Assembly: GCA_964587525.1 (NCBI GenBank)
Contig: CAZPLZ010000086.1
Coordinates: forward strand, 1 to 14,016
Origin: CAZPLZ01 sp964587525
GTDB lineage: Bacteria; Oederibacteriota; CAKKQC01
DNA: 14,016 bases
Direction of reading: 5' to 3'
Shown here: one piece after another, positions 1-7,905 of the stretch
How positions within the stretch are numbered: the stretch's first letter is position 1
Layout: every line of letters begins with the position of its first letter
Notes under the pieces: model-generated
What the model was told of the DNA's origin: nothing
Databases searched by the model: none
What the model saw: the letters and a program-made list of their open reading frames with translations, nothing else
Position numbers and translations under genes: made by a program

Positions 1-52
1 TCGGCGGGGGCGGCGCGGCGGCCAAGGGCAGCGACTTTAAGGCGAGGAGTTT
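1..52. other. Window edge, upstream of the sugar kinase
   Basis: These bases precede the first gene and are very GC-rich. They may hold the tail of an upstream plus-strand gene: one frame ends with TAA at 38-40, and another stays open past the next start. Neither is long enough to identify. A purine-rich GAGGAG at 44-49 is the probable ribosome binding site for the gene starting at 53. Confidence 0.4.
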
Positions 53-1009
53 GTGTCGGTGGTTGAGCGTCCGCGCTCTCTCTGTGTGTTCTCGCTTCAC
101 CCCACCCGTGATCTCATTCTGGAAACGCCCAAGCTGGGGCTAGGTGAGGTGGGCCGCGCGGCTTCCTGGTTCTCTTACCCTGCCGGCAAGGCGCTCAATG
201 CCGCCCGCACCGCTGGGCAGCTTGGGGGCTGTGTCAAGGCGGTCGTGCTCGCCCCGCTTCACTGGCGGAACAATCTCCTGGAATTTCTCGGCCGGTACGG
301 GGTGCGCTTGAAGCACATCCCGGTGCCTGGCGAGGGCCGGATCTGTGTGCTGCTTAATGAACCCCGGCGGGAAACAGTGATTAACACCGATCTGCACATG
401 AGGCTGTCAGCGCAAACGTTCCTCGCGCTGGCCCGCGCCGTCCGGGGAGAAGCGCGCCGGCCGGGATTTATGGTGTTTGCCGACAGCCCGCCGCCGTCGC
501 TGGGGTTGGCCAGGTGCCGTGGGCTGTTCAGGCTAGCCACGTCGTCGTCGTCGGCCCTGGTGCTGGACCAGGCTGGCCGTTGGCTGCGCGCAGGGGTGAG
601 GTTCCGTCCCTGGCTGATCAAGCCCAACCTGAAGGAGTTCCACCAGCTCATCGGGCGCACGACACGGTCGTGGCCGGACTTGCTCGCAACGGTGGACGTA
701 GTGCGAAGCTGGGGTGTGCAACGTGTGCTCCTGTCGCTCGGCTCCCGCGGCTGCTTGCTGATCGGGCCATCCGGGCGTTGGCTTGCGCCGGGCATCCAGA
801 TGCGGCTGGCCGGTCCCAGCCCGGTGGGTAGTGGCGACGCGCTGCTGGGCGGGTTTCTTCAGGCGGTGGCCGCGGGCGCCGAGGAGCCCGATGCGCTCAA
901 GTGGGGAGTCGCGGCCGCCACCGCGAACCTGGCGCACCGGGGTTCCTGCCTCATGACTGCCGCCGAGATCCGGTTGCTCGTTCCCCGGGTAAAGGTTCAA
1001 CGTGTGTAG
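53..1009 (+). CDS. PfkB-family sugar kinase (1-phosphofructokinase/tagatose-6-phosphate kinase-like)
   Basis: A 318-residue protein of the ribokinase/PfkB fold, most like the hexose-phosphate kinase branch, expected to phosphorylate a sugar or sugar phosphate with ATP in the cytoplasm. The substrate-binding glycine motif is seen as PAGKALNAARTAGQLG (about 43-58). A central KPNLKEF lies at 190-196 and VLLSLGSRG at 225-233. The C-terminal signature PVGSGDALLGGF (257-268) contains the presumed catalytic base Asp262 and the anion hole. The N-terminal substrate segment HPTRD (16-20) differs from the NPALD usual in 1-phosphofructokinases, and the usual GGK is AGK, so the substrate is uncertain. The start is GTG, preceded by GAGGAG at 44-49. 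The stop overlaps the next gene by 8 bp, and the neighbours suggest a link to envelope carbohydrate metabolism. Confidence 0.85.
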   Translation: MSVVERPRSLCVFSLHPTRDLILETPKLGLGEVGRAASWFSYPAGKALNAARTAGQLGGCVKAVVLAPLHWRNNLLEFLGRYGVRLKHIPVPGEGRICVLLNEPRRETVINTDLHMRLSAQTFLALARAVRGEARRPGFMVFADSPPPSLGLARCRGLFRLATSSSSALVLDQAGRWLRAGVRFRPWLIKPNLKEFHQLIGRTTRSWPDLLATVDVVRSWGVQRVLLSLGSRGCLLIGPSGRWLAPGIQMRLAGPSPVGSGDALLGGFLQAVAAGAEEPDALKWGVAAATANLAHRGSCLMTAAEIRLLVPRVKVQRV

Positions 1010-1817
1010 AATTCGTTTCATGCTCCTGCTTGTTGTGGCCGCAGGTTGCGCAGCGAAGATCGAACGGCCGGCCGCGCCAGTGCTCCTGGCCTATGGCGGG
1101 GTAACAGGCGAGCGACGCTTCTATGATCTAAAACAGACGCTGCGCGGCCGGATCGCTCTCCAGGGTATGCCGCAGCTCATGGTGATCAAACTTCAGGCAC
1201 GGGTGGAGGAACATATTGAGAGCGTGTCTGCCGACGGCAAGCGGCGCGTTCGGATGACGTATGACTTTTCCCCGCCCGAGATTAACGGCATAGCGGTGGA
1301 GTCGGAGAAGTTCCCGCGGCGCGTGGAAACACTGCTGCTACGTGCACCTTCAGGGGAAATTGATCAACTGGAGTCCGACCAGCCCCCATCCAGTTTGTGG
1401 GGATGGGCCGCCTGGCCACCAGGGGGGGAGTTTCCGTTGCTGCCGCGTCGGCAAGTCAATCAGGGTGAAACATGGGAACGGCTTCAGATGGTGCCACTCG
1501 CAGGCGGTGGCGAGCTCCAGGTGGCGACGAGTGGAAGCTTTTTGGGAATGGAGCGCTCCGGCAGCAAAGACGCCAGGGTGGCCCGGCTGTCCATCAATGG
1601 TCGTATCAACCTCGTGAAACCGATTGGAATTGAGGAACTGGGGCTCGAGACCTTCCGGCTGAAATACTCCGGCACGGTTACGTTCGCTATTGATGGGGGA
1701 GTGGTGATTGAGTCGCGGCGGGAAGGGCTGGTTCAGGTGAAGGGTTGGTCCAACCATGCCCGCATGGAGGGCCGGGTGCGGTTCACCTCGGTCCTGAAGC
1801 AGGTTCTCCATCCGTAA
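1002..1817 (+). CDS. Putative lipoprotein, beta-rich, DUF6263-like
   Basis: A 271-residue protein that I do not recognise with certainty. The GTG start at 1002 overlaps the kinase stop by 8 bp and has AAAGG at 991-995 with a 6-nt spacer. It gives an n-region with Arg3 and Arg5, a hydrophobic stretch and a VAAGC lipobox ending at Cys16, so the protein is probably lipid-anchored. The lipobox is imperfect, with Ala at -3. An internal ATG at 1020 would remove the positive charges. The mature part looks beta-stranded, with alternating polar and hydrophobic residues. It contains FPLLPRRQVNQGETWE (144-159), which recalls the 'L-P-x-x-P-V-x-x-G-D-T-W' element of DUF6263-type secreted proteins; that similarity is from memory and is weak. 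Its place between a sugar kinase and an O-antigen ligase-like gene suggests an envelope role. Confidence 0.65.
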   Translation: MCRIRFMLLLVVAAGCAAKIERPAAPVLLAYGGVTGERRFYDLKQTLRGRIALQGMPQLMVIKLQARVEEHIESVSADGKRRVRMTYDFSPPEINGIAVESEKFPRRVETLLLRAPSGEIDQLESDQPPSSLWGWAAWPPGGEFPLLPRRQVNQGETWERLQMVPLAGGGELQVATSGSFLGMERSGSKDARVARLSINGRINLVKPIGIEELGLETFRLKYSGTVTFAIDGGVVIESRREGLVQVKGWSNHARMEGRVRFTSVLKQVLHP

Positions 1818-1832
1818 CGGGGTCTAAACTGG

Positions 1833-3584
1833 GTGGGGAAGCTCGCCGTCCTTGGGCTGGTCACGTTGCTTCCGCTTGCCTATTGGACCCCGTTCCATGA
1901 TTGTTTCCCGCTGTCCAAGTGGTTGATCCTTCTAACCCTGGGCATGGTGGCGGTGGCGCTGGGCCGTCCGTTTTCCTGGTCTCCGGCTTTCCGGTGGTTC
2001 CCCCTCTGGGCGGTGTGGATCGCGGTTTCAGCCTGCTGGGGAGCCGCTGCCGGATCGCCTTGGCGCGCGTGGCCCGAGGTGGCGTTGCTCATTCTCCCGG
2101 TCTGGGTTGCCGCCTCCGGGGGCCACGGCGTGGACGCGCGGCGCGCCGCCGGGTTGCTGGTGGCTGTTTCCTCTCTGATCGCTGCCTTCGGCTTGGTGCA
2201 GGCGACCGGCTGGGAGCTGGGAACCTGGATCAGCCCGTTTCACAAAGGGGTGGCGTCCACGATTGGCAATCCGGACTTGCTGGGTGGATTCCTGATTCTG
2301 CCGTTCGCCCTGGCGCTGGCGGCGTTGATAACTCGAAACTCGAGACTCGAAACTCGAAGCAGCGTGATCCGGATTGTAGTGGTCACTGTGCTGGGTGGCG
2401 CGTTGCTGGCCACCGAGGCACGGGCTGCCTGGCTAGCGGCCGTAGCCGCGGGTGTCGTGCTGCTTACGCATGCACCCCGGCGAATTGTGAAGTTGGCGGG
2501 CGGCACAGTCGTTGGAGCCGTAGCACTCCTGTACATGGCGAATCCGGCTTCCCTTGACAACCTCCTGTCCCCTTCTGCCCTTAAGGAGCGCGTGTGGACC
2601 TGGAAGATCGCTGCCCGGGCTGTTCGCGAGGCTCCGCTGGCGGGATGGGGCGCAGGGTCATTCCGCACCGTGTACCTGGAGCACCAAACCCGGGCCCGCG
2701 ACCGAGGCGAGGAGTTTTTTCACTACACCGAATACGCACACTTGGAGGCGCTTCACTTTTTGACGGAGTTGGGGATGATCGGACTGGGCCTTTGGCTGTG
2801 GGGCCTGGCTGCCGCCTTCGTCCTGTGGCGCACCAGTGGATTACGCATGCACGATCCGGCACTCTGGCGGGGGCTCGGCGCCGGTGGGCTGGGGGTGCTG
2901 ATGAACAGCCTGCTGAGTTTTCCGTTTCATATCCCGCCCACCGTGGTGCCTCTCTGGCTCTTGCTCGGGTTGTCTAGTGGGGTGGTGCCGACAACTCGAC
3001 ACCCGAGACGTAAGACTCGAAACGTTCTCGTCCGTCTGGCGGTGGTTGCGGTGCTGCTGGCGGTTCCTTTCCGCCTCGCCTACGTGAGCGCGGCGCTGCG
3101 CGACGGGCAGGCGCTGGCCCGCGCCGGCCGGCACCGGGACGCTGGCGTGAGGTACGAAGCCGGCATGAAGCTGGCAGTCGGGGATGTCCGGTTGCCCTGG
3201 TACGCGGCGGTTGCCGCCCGCCAGCGGGGCACGCTTGAGTCTGCGCTTCAGTGGGTTGAGCGCAGTCTCGTGCTGGAGCCTGGATTGTACGAGCTGCGGT
3301 ATCTCCACGGGATGATCTTGAAAGCCATGGGCCATGCGCTGAAGGCTGAGGCGGCGTACCGGGAGGCACTGCGCATCCATCCTGGGCATGCGCTCGCCTG
3401 GAATAATCTTGGCAACCTGCTGGGCCAGCGGGGCGCACTCGAGGAGGCCGAAGCGGCGCAGCGCCGGGCCCTCACCTTGAATCCCGCGCTCAACGAAGCC
3501 AGGCAAAACCTGGCCGTGACCCTCATGCTGCTTAACCGGTCCGACGAAGCCCGCGGGATCCTAGAAGGACGCGATAAGTATTGA
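1833..3584 (+). CDS. O-antigen ligase/polymerase-like membrane protein with C-terminal TPR domain
   Basis: A 583-residue protein with roughly ten transmembrane segments (about 1-235 and 306-418) followed by a TPR region (about 420-575). TEARAAWLAA (194-203) matches the arginine-bearing segment of the Wzy_C family. GWGAGSF (271-277) and the histidine-containing EYAHLEALHFLTELGMIGLG (300-319) match the large periplasmic loop and following helix of O-antigen ligases. This family joins or polymerises lipid-linked glycans at the periplasmic face of the inner membrane. By the positive-inside rule, the TPR domain would be periplasmic. TPR-like units are clearest at about 487-520 and 521-554 (AWNNLGNLLGQRGALEEAEA). 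The start is a GTG with only a weak upstream purine stretch. Two cytoplasmic loops (about 166-176 and 388-397) are encoded by heptamer repeats. The substrate cannot be read from the sequence, and Wzy-type polymerase or protein O-glycosyltransferase activity is also possible. Confidence 0.85.
   Translation: MGKLAVLGLVTLLPLAYWTPFHDCFPLSKWLILLTLGMVAVALGRPFSWSPAFRWFPLWAVWIAVSACWGAAAGSPWRAWPEVALLILPVWVAASGGHGVDARRAAGLLVAVSSLIAAFGLVQATGWELGTWISPFHKGVASTIGNPDLLGGFLILPFALALAALITRNSRLETRSSVIRIVVVTVLGGALLATEARAAWLAAVAAGVVLLTHAPRRIVKLAGGTVVGAVALLYMANPASLDNLLSPSALKERVWTWKIAARAVREAPLAGWGAGSFRTVYLEHQTRARDRGEEFFHYTEYAHLEALHFLTELGMIGLGLWLWGLAAAFVLWRTSGLRMHDPALWRGLGAGGLGVLMNSLLSFPFHIPPTVVPLWLLLGLSSGVVPTTRHPRRKTRNVLVRLAVVAVLLAVPFRLAYVSAALRDGQALARAGRHRDAGVRYEAGMKLAVGDVRLPWYAAVAARQRGTLESALQWVERSLVLEPGLYELRYLHGMILKAMGHALKAEAAYREALRIHPGHALAWNNLGNLLGQRGALEEAEAAQRRALTLNPALNEARQNLAVTLMLLNRSDEARGILEGRDKY
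2331..2358. repeat. Period-7 tandem repeat, copy 1 (four ACTCGAR units)
   Basis: Four consecutive 7-bp units, ACTCGAA, ACTCGAG, ACTCGAA, ACTCGAA, with one differing base, lie inside the O-antigen ligase-like gene. They encode an Arg/Ser/Thr-rich loop (TRNSRLETRSS) between two hydrophobic segments, probably on the cytoplasmic side. The array is 28 bp, not a multiple of three, so if it arose by insertion the flanks must have been adjusted to keep the frame. Confidence 0.85.
2994..3021. repeat. Period-7 tandem repeat, copy 2 (degenerate, four units)
   Basis: The units ACTCGAC, ACCCGAG, ACGTAAG and ACTCGAA form another 28-bp, four-unit array in the same gene. The first and last units are close to or identical with copy 1, and the third is the most diverged. 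It encodes TTRHPRRKTRN, again an arginine-rich loop before the last transmembrane helix. Confidence 0.75.
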
Positions 3585-3588
3585 TGAT

Positions 3589-4875
3589 ATGGTGTATCTG
3601 ATGCCGGCTCTCCTGGTCCTGGCGTTGCTCTTAATGCCCGCCGCTGCATCGGCCGGTGCCGCCTTCGCTGGGATGGGCGGCGTGGGCGTGGGGATTCCCG
3701 ATTCCTCAGGCGATCTGGCGGACAACCCTGCTGCGCTCGCCGGGGTGTCGCGCGAGGAGGGGGTTGTTCATCTTGGCGCTTCCTGGCATCGCTCTGTCTT
3801 CGCCGGGAGTGCCTTTAACCAGCAGGTCACCACGCTCTCACATTTCCCGGTGGCACAGGGGTTGGGATGGACCATGATCACGCCCACACTTGGAAACGGG
3901 CGAATTGGGTTCGGGGTGTGGCAGCTTGACCGCCGTACCCTTGAACTGGATGAGCCGCTGGATCTGACCCTTCCCCTCTCCCCCAGCGGTCAGCCGCTCT
4001 CTGATACGTACTTTCAAGGTATGACTCGCTTAAGGCAGGACGAGTTGCTGAACGCTTTTGGCGCGGTCTGGATCCAGCCGATGCTCGGTGGAAGTCAGCA
4101 ATTTGCTCTGGGCGTCGCGTATCTCAACCTCGCGAGTTTCGGGCTGGTGGAGGTGGGTGCCGACCGGGACGTGGACGGTGGACATGAGAGTCTCACCCGG
4201 CTCGCGGTGCGCCAGGACCTGCGCGGGTTCGCCCTGCTCTTTGGATTTTTTTATCGCCCACTGCCGGCCGGGAGCGTAGGCGTCAGCCTGCAGTACGAGA
4301 GCAAGTTGAAGGGGCCCGTCTTTGAGCAGGCGGAAGGCGGGAAGCTCTCCCAGGCCCGGGCCACGCGCCCCGAGAAGATACGCGTTGGCCTGGGCGGCTC
4401 CTTTGCCATCCTGCCCCACCTGACGGCGGCCGTGGACTTGAAGTACCTCAGCCCCCTGTCCGCTACGCCGTCCTTAGACGCAGTCTCTATCTTTCATGCG
4501 GGTGTGGAGTACCGGATTCAGTTTCCCCGGTTCGAGCTGCCGGTGCGGGTAGGCTTTTTCAATAAGCCGGATGCCCTCCCGGTGCAGCCTGCCGGGCTTG
4601 AGGCCACTGCGGTGACCCAGTTTGGCCCCAAGTCCTTCAAGCAGGATGTCACAGGTTTTTCGCTCGGGAGCGGCTGGGAGCGGGGGGGCTTAAGGGCCGA
4701 TCTAGCACTGCTGTGGCTGCTGGTGACGACGCACGTGAAACGGGAAGGGGGAGCGGTCAGCCAGGTGAGCAGCGGGGACGTGCGCAGCACCTTTGGCGCT
4801 GTGGTCAGCCTGTCCCTTAAGTTCGGTAAGCGAAGGAATATTGGTGCTACAATAACGCGCACAGGAAGCGGATAA
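3589..4875 (+). CDS. Outer-membrane beta-barrel protein, PorV/FadL-like
   Basis: A 428-residue exported protein. Residues 1-22 form a signal peptide with a long hydrophobic core and an ASA cleavage site before Gly23. The mature N-terminus has AFAGMGGVGVGIPDSSGDLA followed at once by DNPAALAG, the small-residue start and 'NPA-x-L' element typical of PorV/PorQ and FadL/OMPP1-type barrels. The rest is alternating amphipathic strands with aromatic edges. The last predicted strand (AVVSLSLKFGKR) is followed by a short tail rather than a terminal aromatic residue. Such proteins move hydrophobic compounds or help secretion at the outer membrane; the substrate here is unknown. The ATG at 3589 has no good Shine-Dalgarno at normal distance (AGAAGGA at 3563-3569 is too far), so coupling to the preceding stop 4 bp away is likely. 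ATG 3601 is an alternative. The stop TAA directly abuts the nuoB start. Confidence 0.65.
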   Translation: MVYLMPALLVLALLLMPAAASAGAAFAGMGGVGVGIPDSSGDLADNPAALAGVSREEGVVHLGASWHRSVFAGSAFNQQVTTLSHFPVAQGLGWTMITPTLGNGRIGFGVWQLDRRTLELDEPLDLTLPLSPSGQPLSDTYFQGMTRLRQDELLNAFGAVWIQPMLGGSQQFALGVAYLNLASFGLVEVGADRDVDGGHESLTRLAVRQDLRGFALLFGFFYRPLPAGSVGVSLQYESKLKGPVFEQAEGGKLSQARATRPEKIRVGLGGSFAILPHLTAAVDLKYLSPLSATPSLDAVSIFHAGVEYRIQFPRFELPVRVGFFNKPDALPVQPAGLEATAVTQFGPKSFKQDVTGFSLGSGWERGGLRADLALLWLLVTTHVKREGGAVSQVSSGDVRSTFGAVVSLSLKFGKRRNIGATITRTGSG

Positions 4876-5505
<630 letters not shown>

Positions 5506-5518
5506 CGCTAGGGGAAGC

Positions 5519-6082
5519 GTGAGCGACCCCGGCCCGCTGTACACCGAATTGCAGTCGCAGTTCGGAGAGGCAGTGCAGGCCGGCTGGCAGGATCCCCCGT
5601 TCGAAATTCTTCAAGTCGAGAAAAGTGCAATCCTAGCCCTGGCTCATTTTCTCAAAACGTCCAAGCAGTTTGATGCGCTCATGGACCTCACCGCTGTGGA
5701 CTACCAAAAGTACAAGAGCCGTCCCAAGCCTGCCCGGTTCGAACTGGTGTATTATTTTTTTCAGTTGTCAGGTAAACCAGGACAAAAAAACTCAGGGGCG
5801 CGCCTGAGGGTAAAACTGCCGGTTCCCGACACGGATCCGGTCGTTGCCTCCCTCACCCCGTTGTACGGCAGCGCGGACTGGCTGGAGCGAGAGGTGTGGG
5901 ATATGTACGGCATCCGGTTTACCGGTCATCCTCATCTTAGGCGTCTCCTCATGTATGAAGAGTTTTCCGGGCACCCCTTAAGGAAGGACTACCCGCTGCT
6001 TAAAGCACAGCCGCGCGTGGCCCAGGTGTTCCCTGGTGTTCCGCCATTTGGTGAGAAGCCCGGCCACCTGAAGGAGCCTTGA
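5519..6082 (+). CDS. nuoC: NADH-quinone oxidoreductase subunit C
   Basis: A 187-residue hydrophilic subunit (30-kDa family) that packs against NuoD in the quinone-connecting arm of complex I. The family signature is intact at 122-160, with EREVWDMYGIRFTGHP (123-138), LRRLL and FSGHPLRKDYPL (149-160). It is a separate gene, not fused to nuoD as in enteric bacteria. The GTG start has an AGGGG at 5510-5514 only 4 nt upstream. The variable loop at about residues 78-92 is encoded by a T7 run (5755-5761) and an A7 run (5784-5790), unusual in this GC-rich sequence, but the reading frame is continuous. Confidence 0.95.
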   Translation: MSDPGPLYTELQSQFGEAVQAGWQDPPFEILQVEKSAILALAHFLKTSKQFDALMDLTAVDYQKYKSRPKPARFELVYYFFQLSGKPGQKNSGARLRVKLPVPDTDPVVASLTPLYGSADWLEREVWDMYGIRFTGHPHLRRLLMYEEFSGHPLRKDYPLLKAQPRVAQVFPGVPPFGEKPGHLKEP

Positions 6083-6085
6083 CGG

Positions 6086-7312
6086 GTGACCCCAGAGACG
6101 GGAACGGGAGAGATCCAGGGAGCGGTACCGCCTGGGACGGAGGCCACCGAGATGCAGGTCAACATGGGGCCCGCCCATCCGGCTATGCACGGGACGATTC
6201 GTATTGGATTGCGGTTGGAAGGGGAGAAAGTGCTGAAGGCGGATGTGGAGATCGGGTACCTGCACCGGGCGTTCGAGAAAACCGTGGAGCACCGCACATG
6301 GAACCAGGCGATCCCCTATACTGATCGATTAAATTATGTCTCTCCGCTGATCAACAACGTCGGGTATGCGCTGGCGGTGGAAAAGCTGTTCGGGATCACC
6401 GTGCCGGAGCGGTGCCAGTACATCCGGGTGCTGATGAGCGAGCTGTCCAGGGTGACAGACCATTTGACCTGCAACGGCGCGATGGCCATGGAGGCCGGGG
6501 CGCTGACGGTCTTCATCTATCTCATCAAGGCCCGGGAGCTGATCTGGCAGCTCATGGAGGAAGTGACCGGGGCGCGGCTCACCACCTCCTACACCCGGGT
6601 GGGCGGGATCACCGGTGATCTGACGCAGCGGTTCCTGGACGAGCTGCCGAACGTGATCAAGGAGACCCGTAAGGTGGTGGACGAGTCCAACCGCCTCCTC
6701 AAGAAGAACCGCATCTTTTACGATCGTCTGCGCGGGGTGGGGATCCTGGACCGCGACACCGCGATCAACTACGGCATCACGGGACCGGTGGGGCGCGCCT
6801 CCGGCGTCAACTACGATGTCCGCCGCGACCTGCCGTATGAGGTTTACGACCGTATGAACTTCATCGTGCCGCTCGGCACGGAAGGTGACACCTACGATCG
6901 GTTTTTCGTGCGCGTGGAGGAGATCGAGCAAAGCCTGAGGATCGTTCAGCAGTGCGTGCGAGATCTGCCCGAAGGCCCGGTGAACGTGGACGACCAGCGC
7001 GTCACCCTCCCGCCCAAGCAGGCCGTGTACGACGACATGGAATCGCTCATCCATCACTTCAAGCTGCTCATGCCTGGGCATGGACTTAAGCCGCCCGCCG
7101 GGGAAGCCTACGTGGCGGTGGAGGGCGGAAACGGTGAGCTGGGTTTCTACGTCGTGTCTGACGAGACCGACCGGCCCTGGCGGGTGCGCGTGCGGCCGCC
7201 GTGTTTCTTCCCAATGGCGGCGCTGCACAGGATCCTGGAGGGCGGAATGGTGGCCGATATCATTCCCACTTTTGGCAGCGTAAACATGATCGCGGGCGAA
7301 CTGGACCGATGA
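6086..7312 (+). CDS. nuoD: NADH-quinone oxidoreductase subunit D
   Basis: A 408-residue 49-kDa-type subunit that forms the quinone headgroup pocket together with NuoB. NMGPAHPAMHGTIRIGL (26-42) contains His35, and DRLNYVSP (80-87) contains Tyr84. These correspond to the quinone-contacting His and Tyr known from Thermus Nqo4. YLHRAFEKTVEHRTWNQ (58-74) is also typical. The Ni-binding CxxC pairs of the homologous [NiFe]-hydrogenase large subunit are absent, which supports an oxidoreductase rather than a hydrogenase. The C-terminus ends GSVNMIAGELDR, close to the usual GSLDIVLGEVDR. GTG start with AAGGAG at 6071-6076 and a 9-nt spacer. Its last bases overlap nuoE as ATGA (7309-7312). Confidence 0.96.
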   Translation: MTPETGTGEIQGAVPPGTEATEMQVNMGPAHPAMHGTIRIGLRLEGEKVLKADVEIGYLHRAFEKTVEHRTWNQAIPYTDRLNYVSPLINNVGYALAVEKLFGITVPERCQYIRVLMSELSRVTDHLTCNGAMAMEAGALTVFIYLIKARELIWQLMEEVTGARLTTSYTRVGGITGDLTQRFLDELPNVIKETRKVVDESNRLLKKNRIFYDRLRGVGILDRDTAINYGITGPVGRASGVNYDVRRDLPYEVYDRMNFIVPLGTEGDTYDRFFVRVEEIEQSLRIVQQCVRDLPEGPVNVDDQRVTLPPKQAVYDDMESLIHHFKLLMPGHGLKPPAGEAYVAVEGGNGELGFYVVSDETDRPWRVRVRPPCFFPMAALHRILEGGMVADIIPTFGSVNMIAGELDR

Positions 7313-7905
7313 CTTTTGACCGTGAGCTCTGNNNNNNNNNNNNNNNNNNNNNNNNNNNNNNNNNNNNNNNNNNNNNNNNNNNNNNNNNNNNNNNNNNNNN
7401 NNNNNNNNNNNNNNNNNNNNNNNNNNNNNNNCCTGAGTTCGAGAAACAGGCCGCGCCGTACTCGCACAAGCCCTCCGCGCTGCTGGCCCTGCTGCACACG
7501 GTGCAGGACACCTACGGGTACATCACGCCGGAGGCGCAGGCCGCGGTGGCGCAGTTTCTCAGGATTGGCGCCAATCAGGTGCACGAGGCCGTGACGTTTT
7601 ACACGCTGTACCGGCAGCGGCCGGCGGGGAAGTACCATCTCCAGATCTGCCGCACCCTGTCCTGCGATCTCTGTGGTGCTCAGGATCTCGTTGGGATCGT
7701 CGAGCGCAAGCTTGGCCTGCGAGACAAGCAGGTCTCGCCCGATGGGCTGTTCTCGCTGGAAACCGTCGAATGTCTGGGATGTTGCGAGATGGCCCCAGCT
7801 CTGCAGATCAACCTGGAGCCGTACCGGGGGCCGGTGACCGCGGAGTCCATGGTTTCGCTGATTGACGAGCTGACCGTGAAGGAGAGGGGCAACGGCCGTG
7901 GCTGA
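7309..7905 (+). CDS. nuoE: NADH-quinone oxidoreductase subunit E, interrupted by assembly gap
   Basis: The 24-kDa, thioredoxin-fold subunit that binds the off-path [2Fe-2S] cluster N1a next to NuoF. The start is seen as ATGA overlapping the nuoD stop (MTFDREL). Then 100 N follow, and the protein resumes as PEFEKQAAPYSHKPSALLAL. The ligands are in CRTLSC and ECLGCCEMAP, giving the C-x4-C and C-x3-C pairs, with an extra Cys next to the last ligand. HTVQDTYGYITPEA and VHEAVTFYTLY are characteristic. With 100 N the frame happens to stay open and the product would be 198 residues, but known NuoE proteins are about 160-170 residues. The true missing part is therefore probably shorter than the placeholder. 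The 3' end overlaps nuoF by 8 bp. Confidence 0.92.
   Translation: MTFDRELXXXXXXXXXXXXXXXXXXXXXXXXXXXXXXXXXXPEFEKQAAPYSHKPSALLALLHTVQDTYGYITPEAQAAVAQFLRIGANQVHEAVTFYTLYRQRPAGKYHLQICRTLSCDLCGAQDLVGIVERKLGLRDKQVSPDGLFSLETVECLGCCEMAPALQINLEPYRGPVTAESMVSLIDELTVKERGNGRG
7332..7431. other. Assembly gap (100 N)
   Basis: A run of exactly 100 undetermined bases near the 5' end of nuoE. This length is the usual placeholder for a gap of unknown size, so the true distance cannot be taken from the coordinates. Confidence 0.98.
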
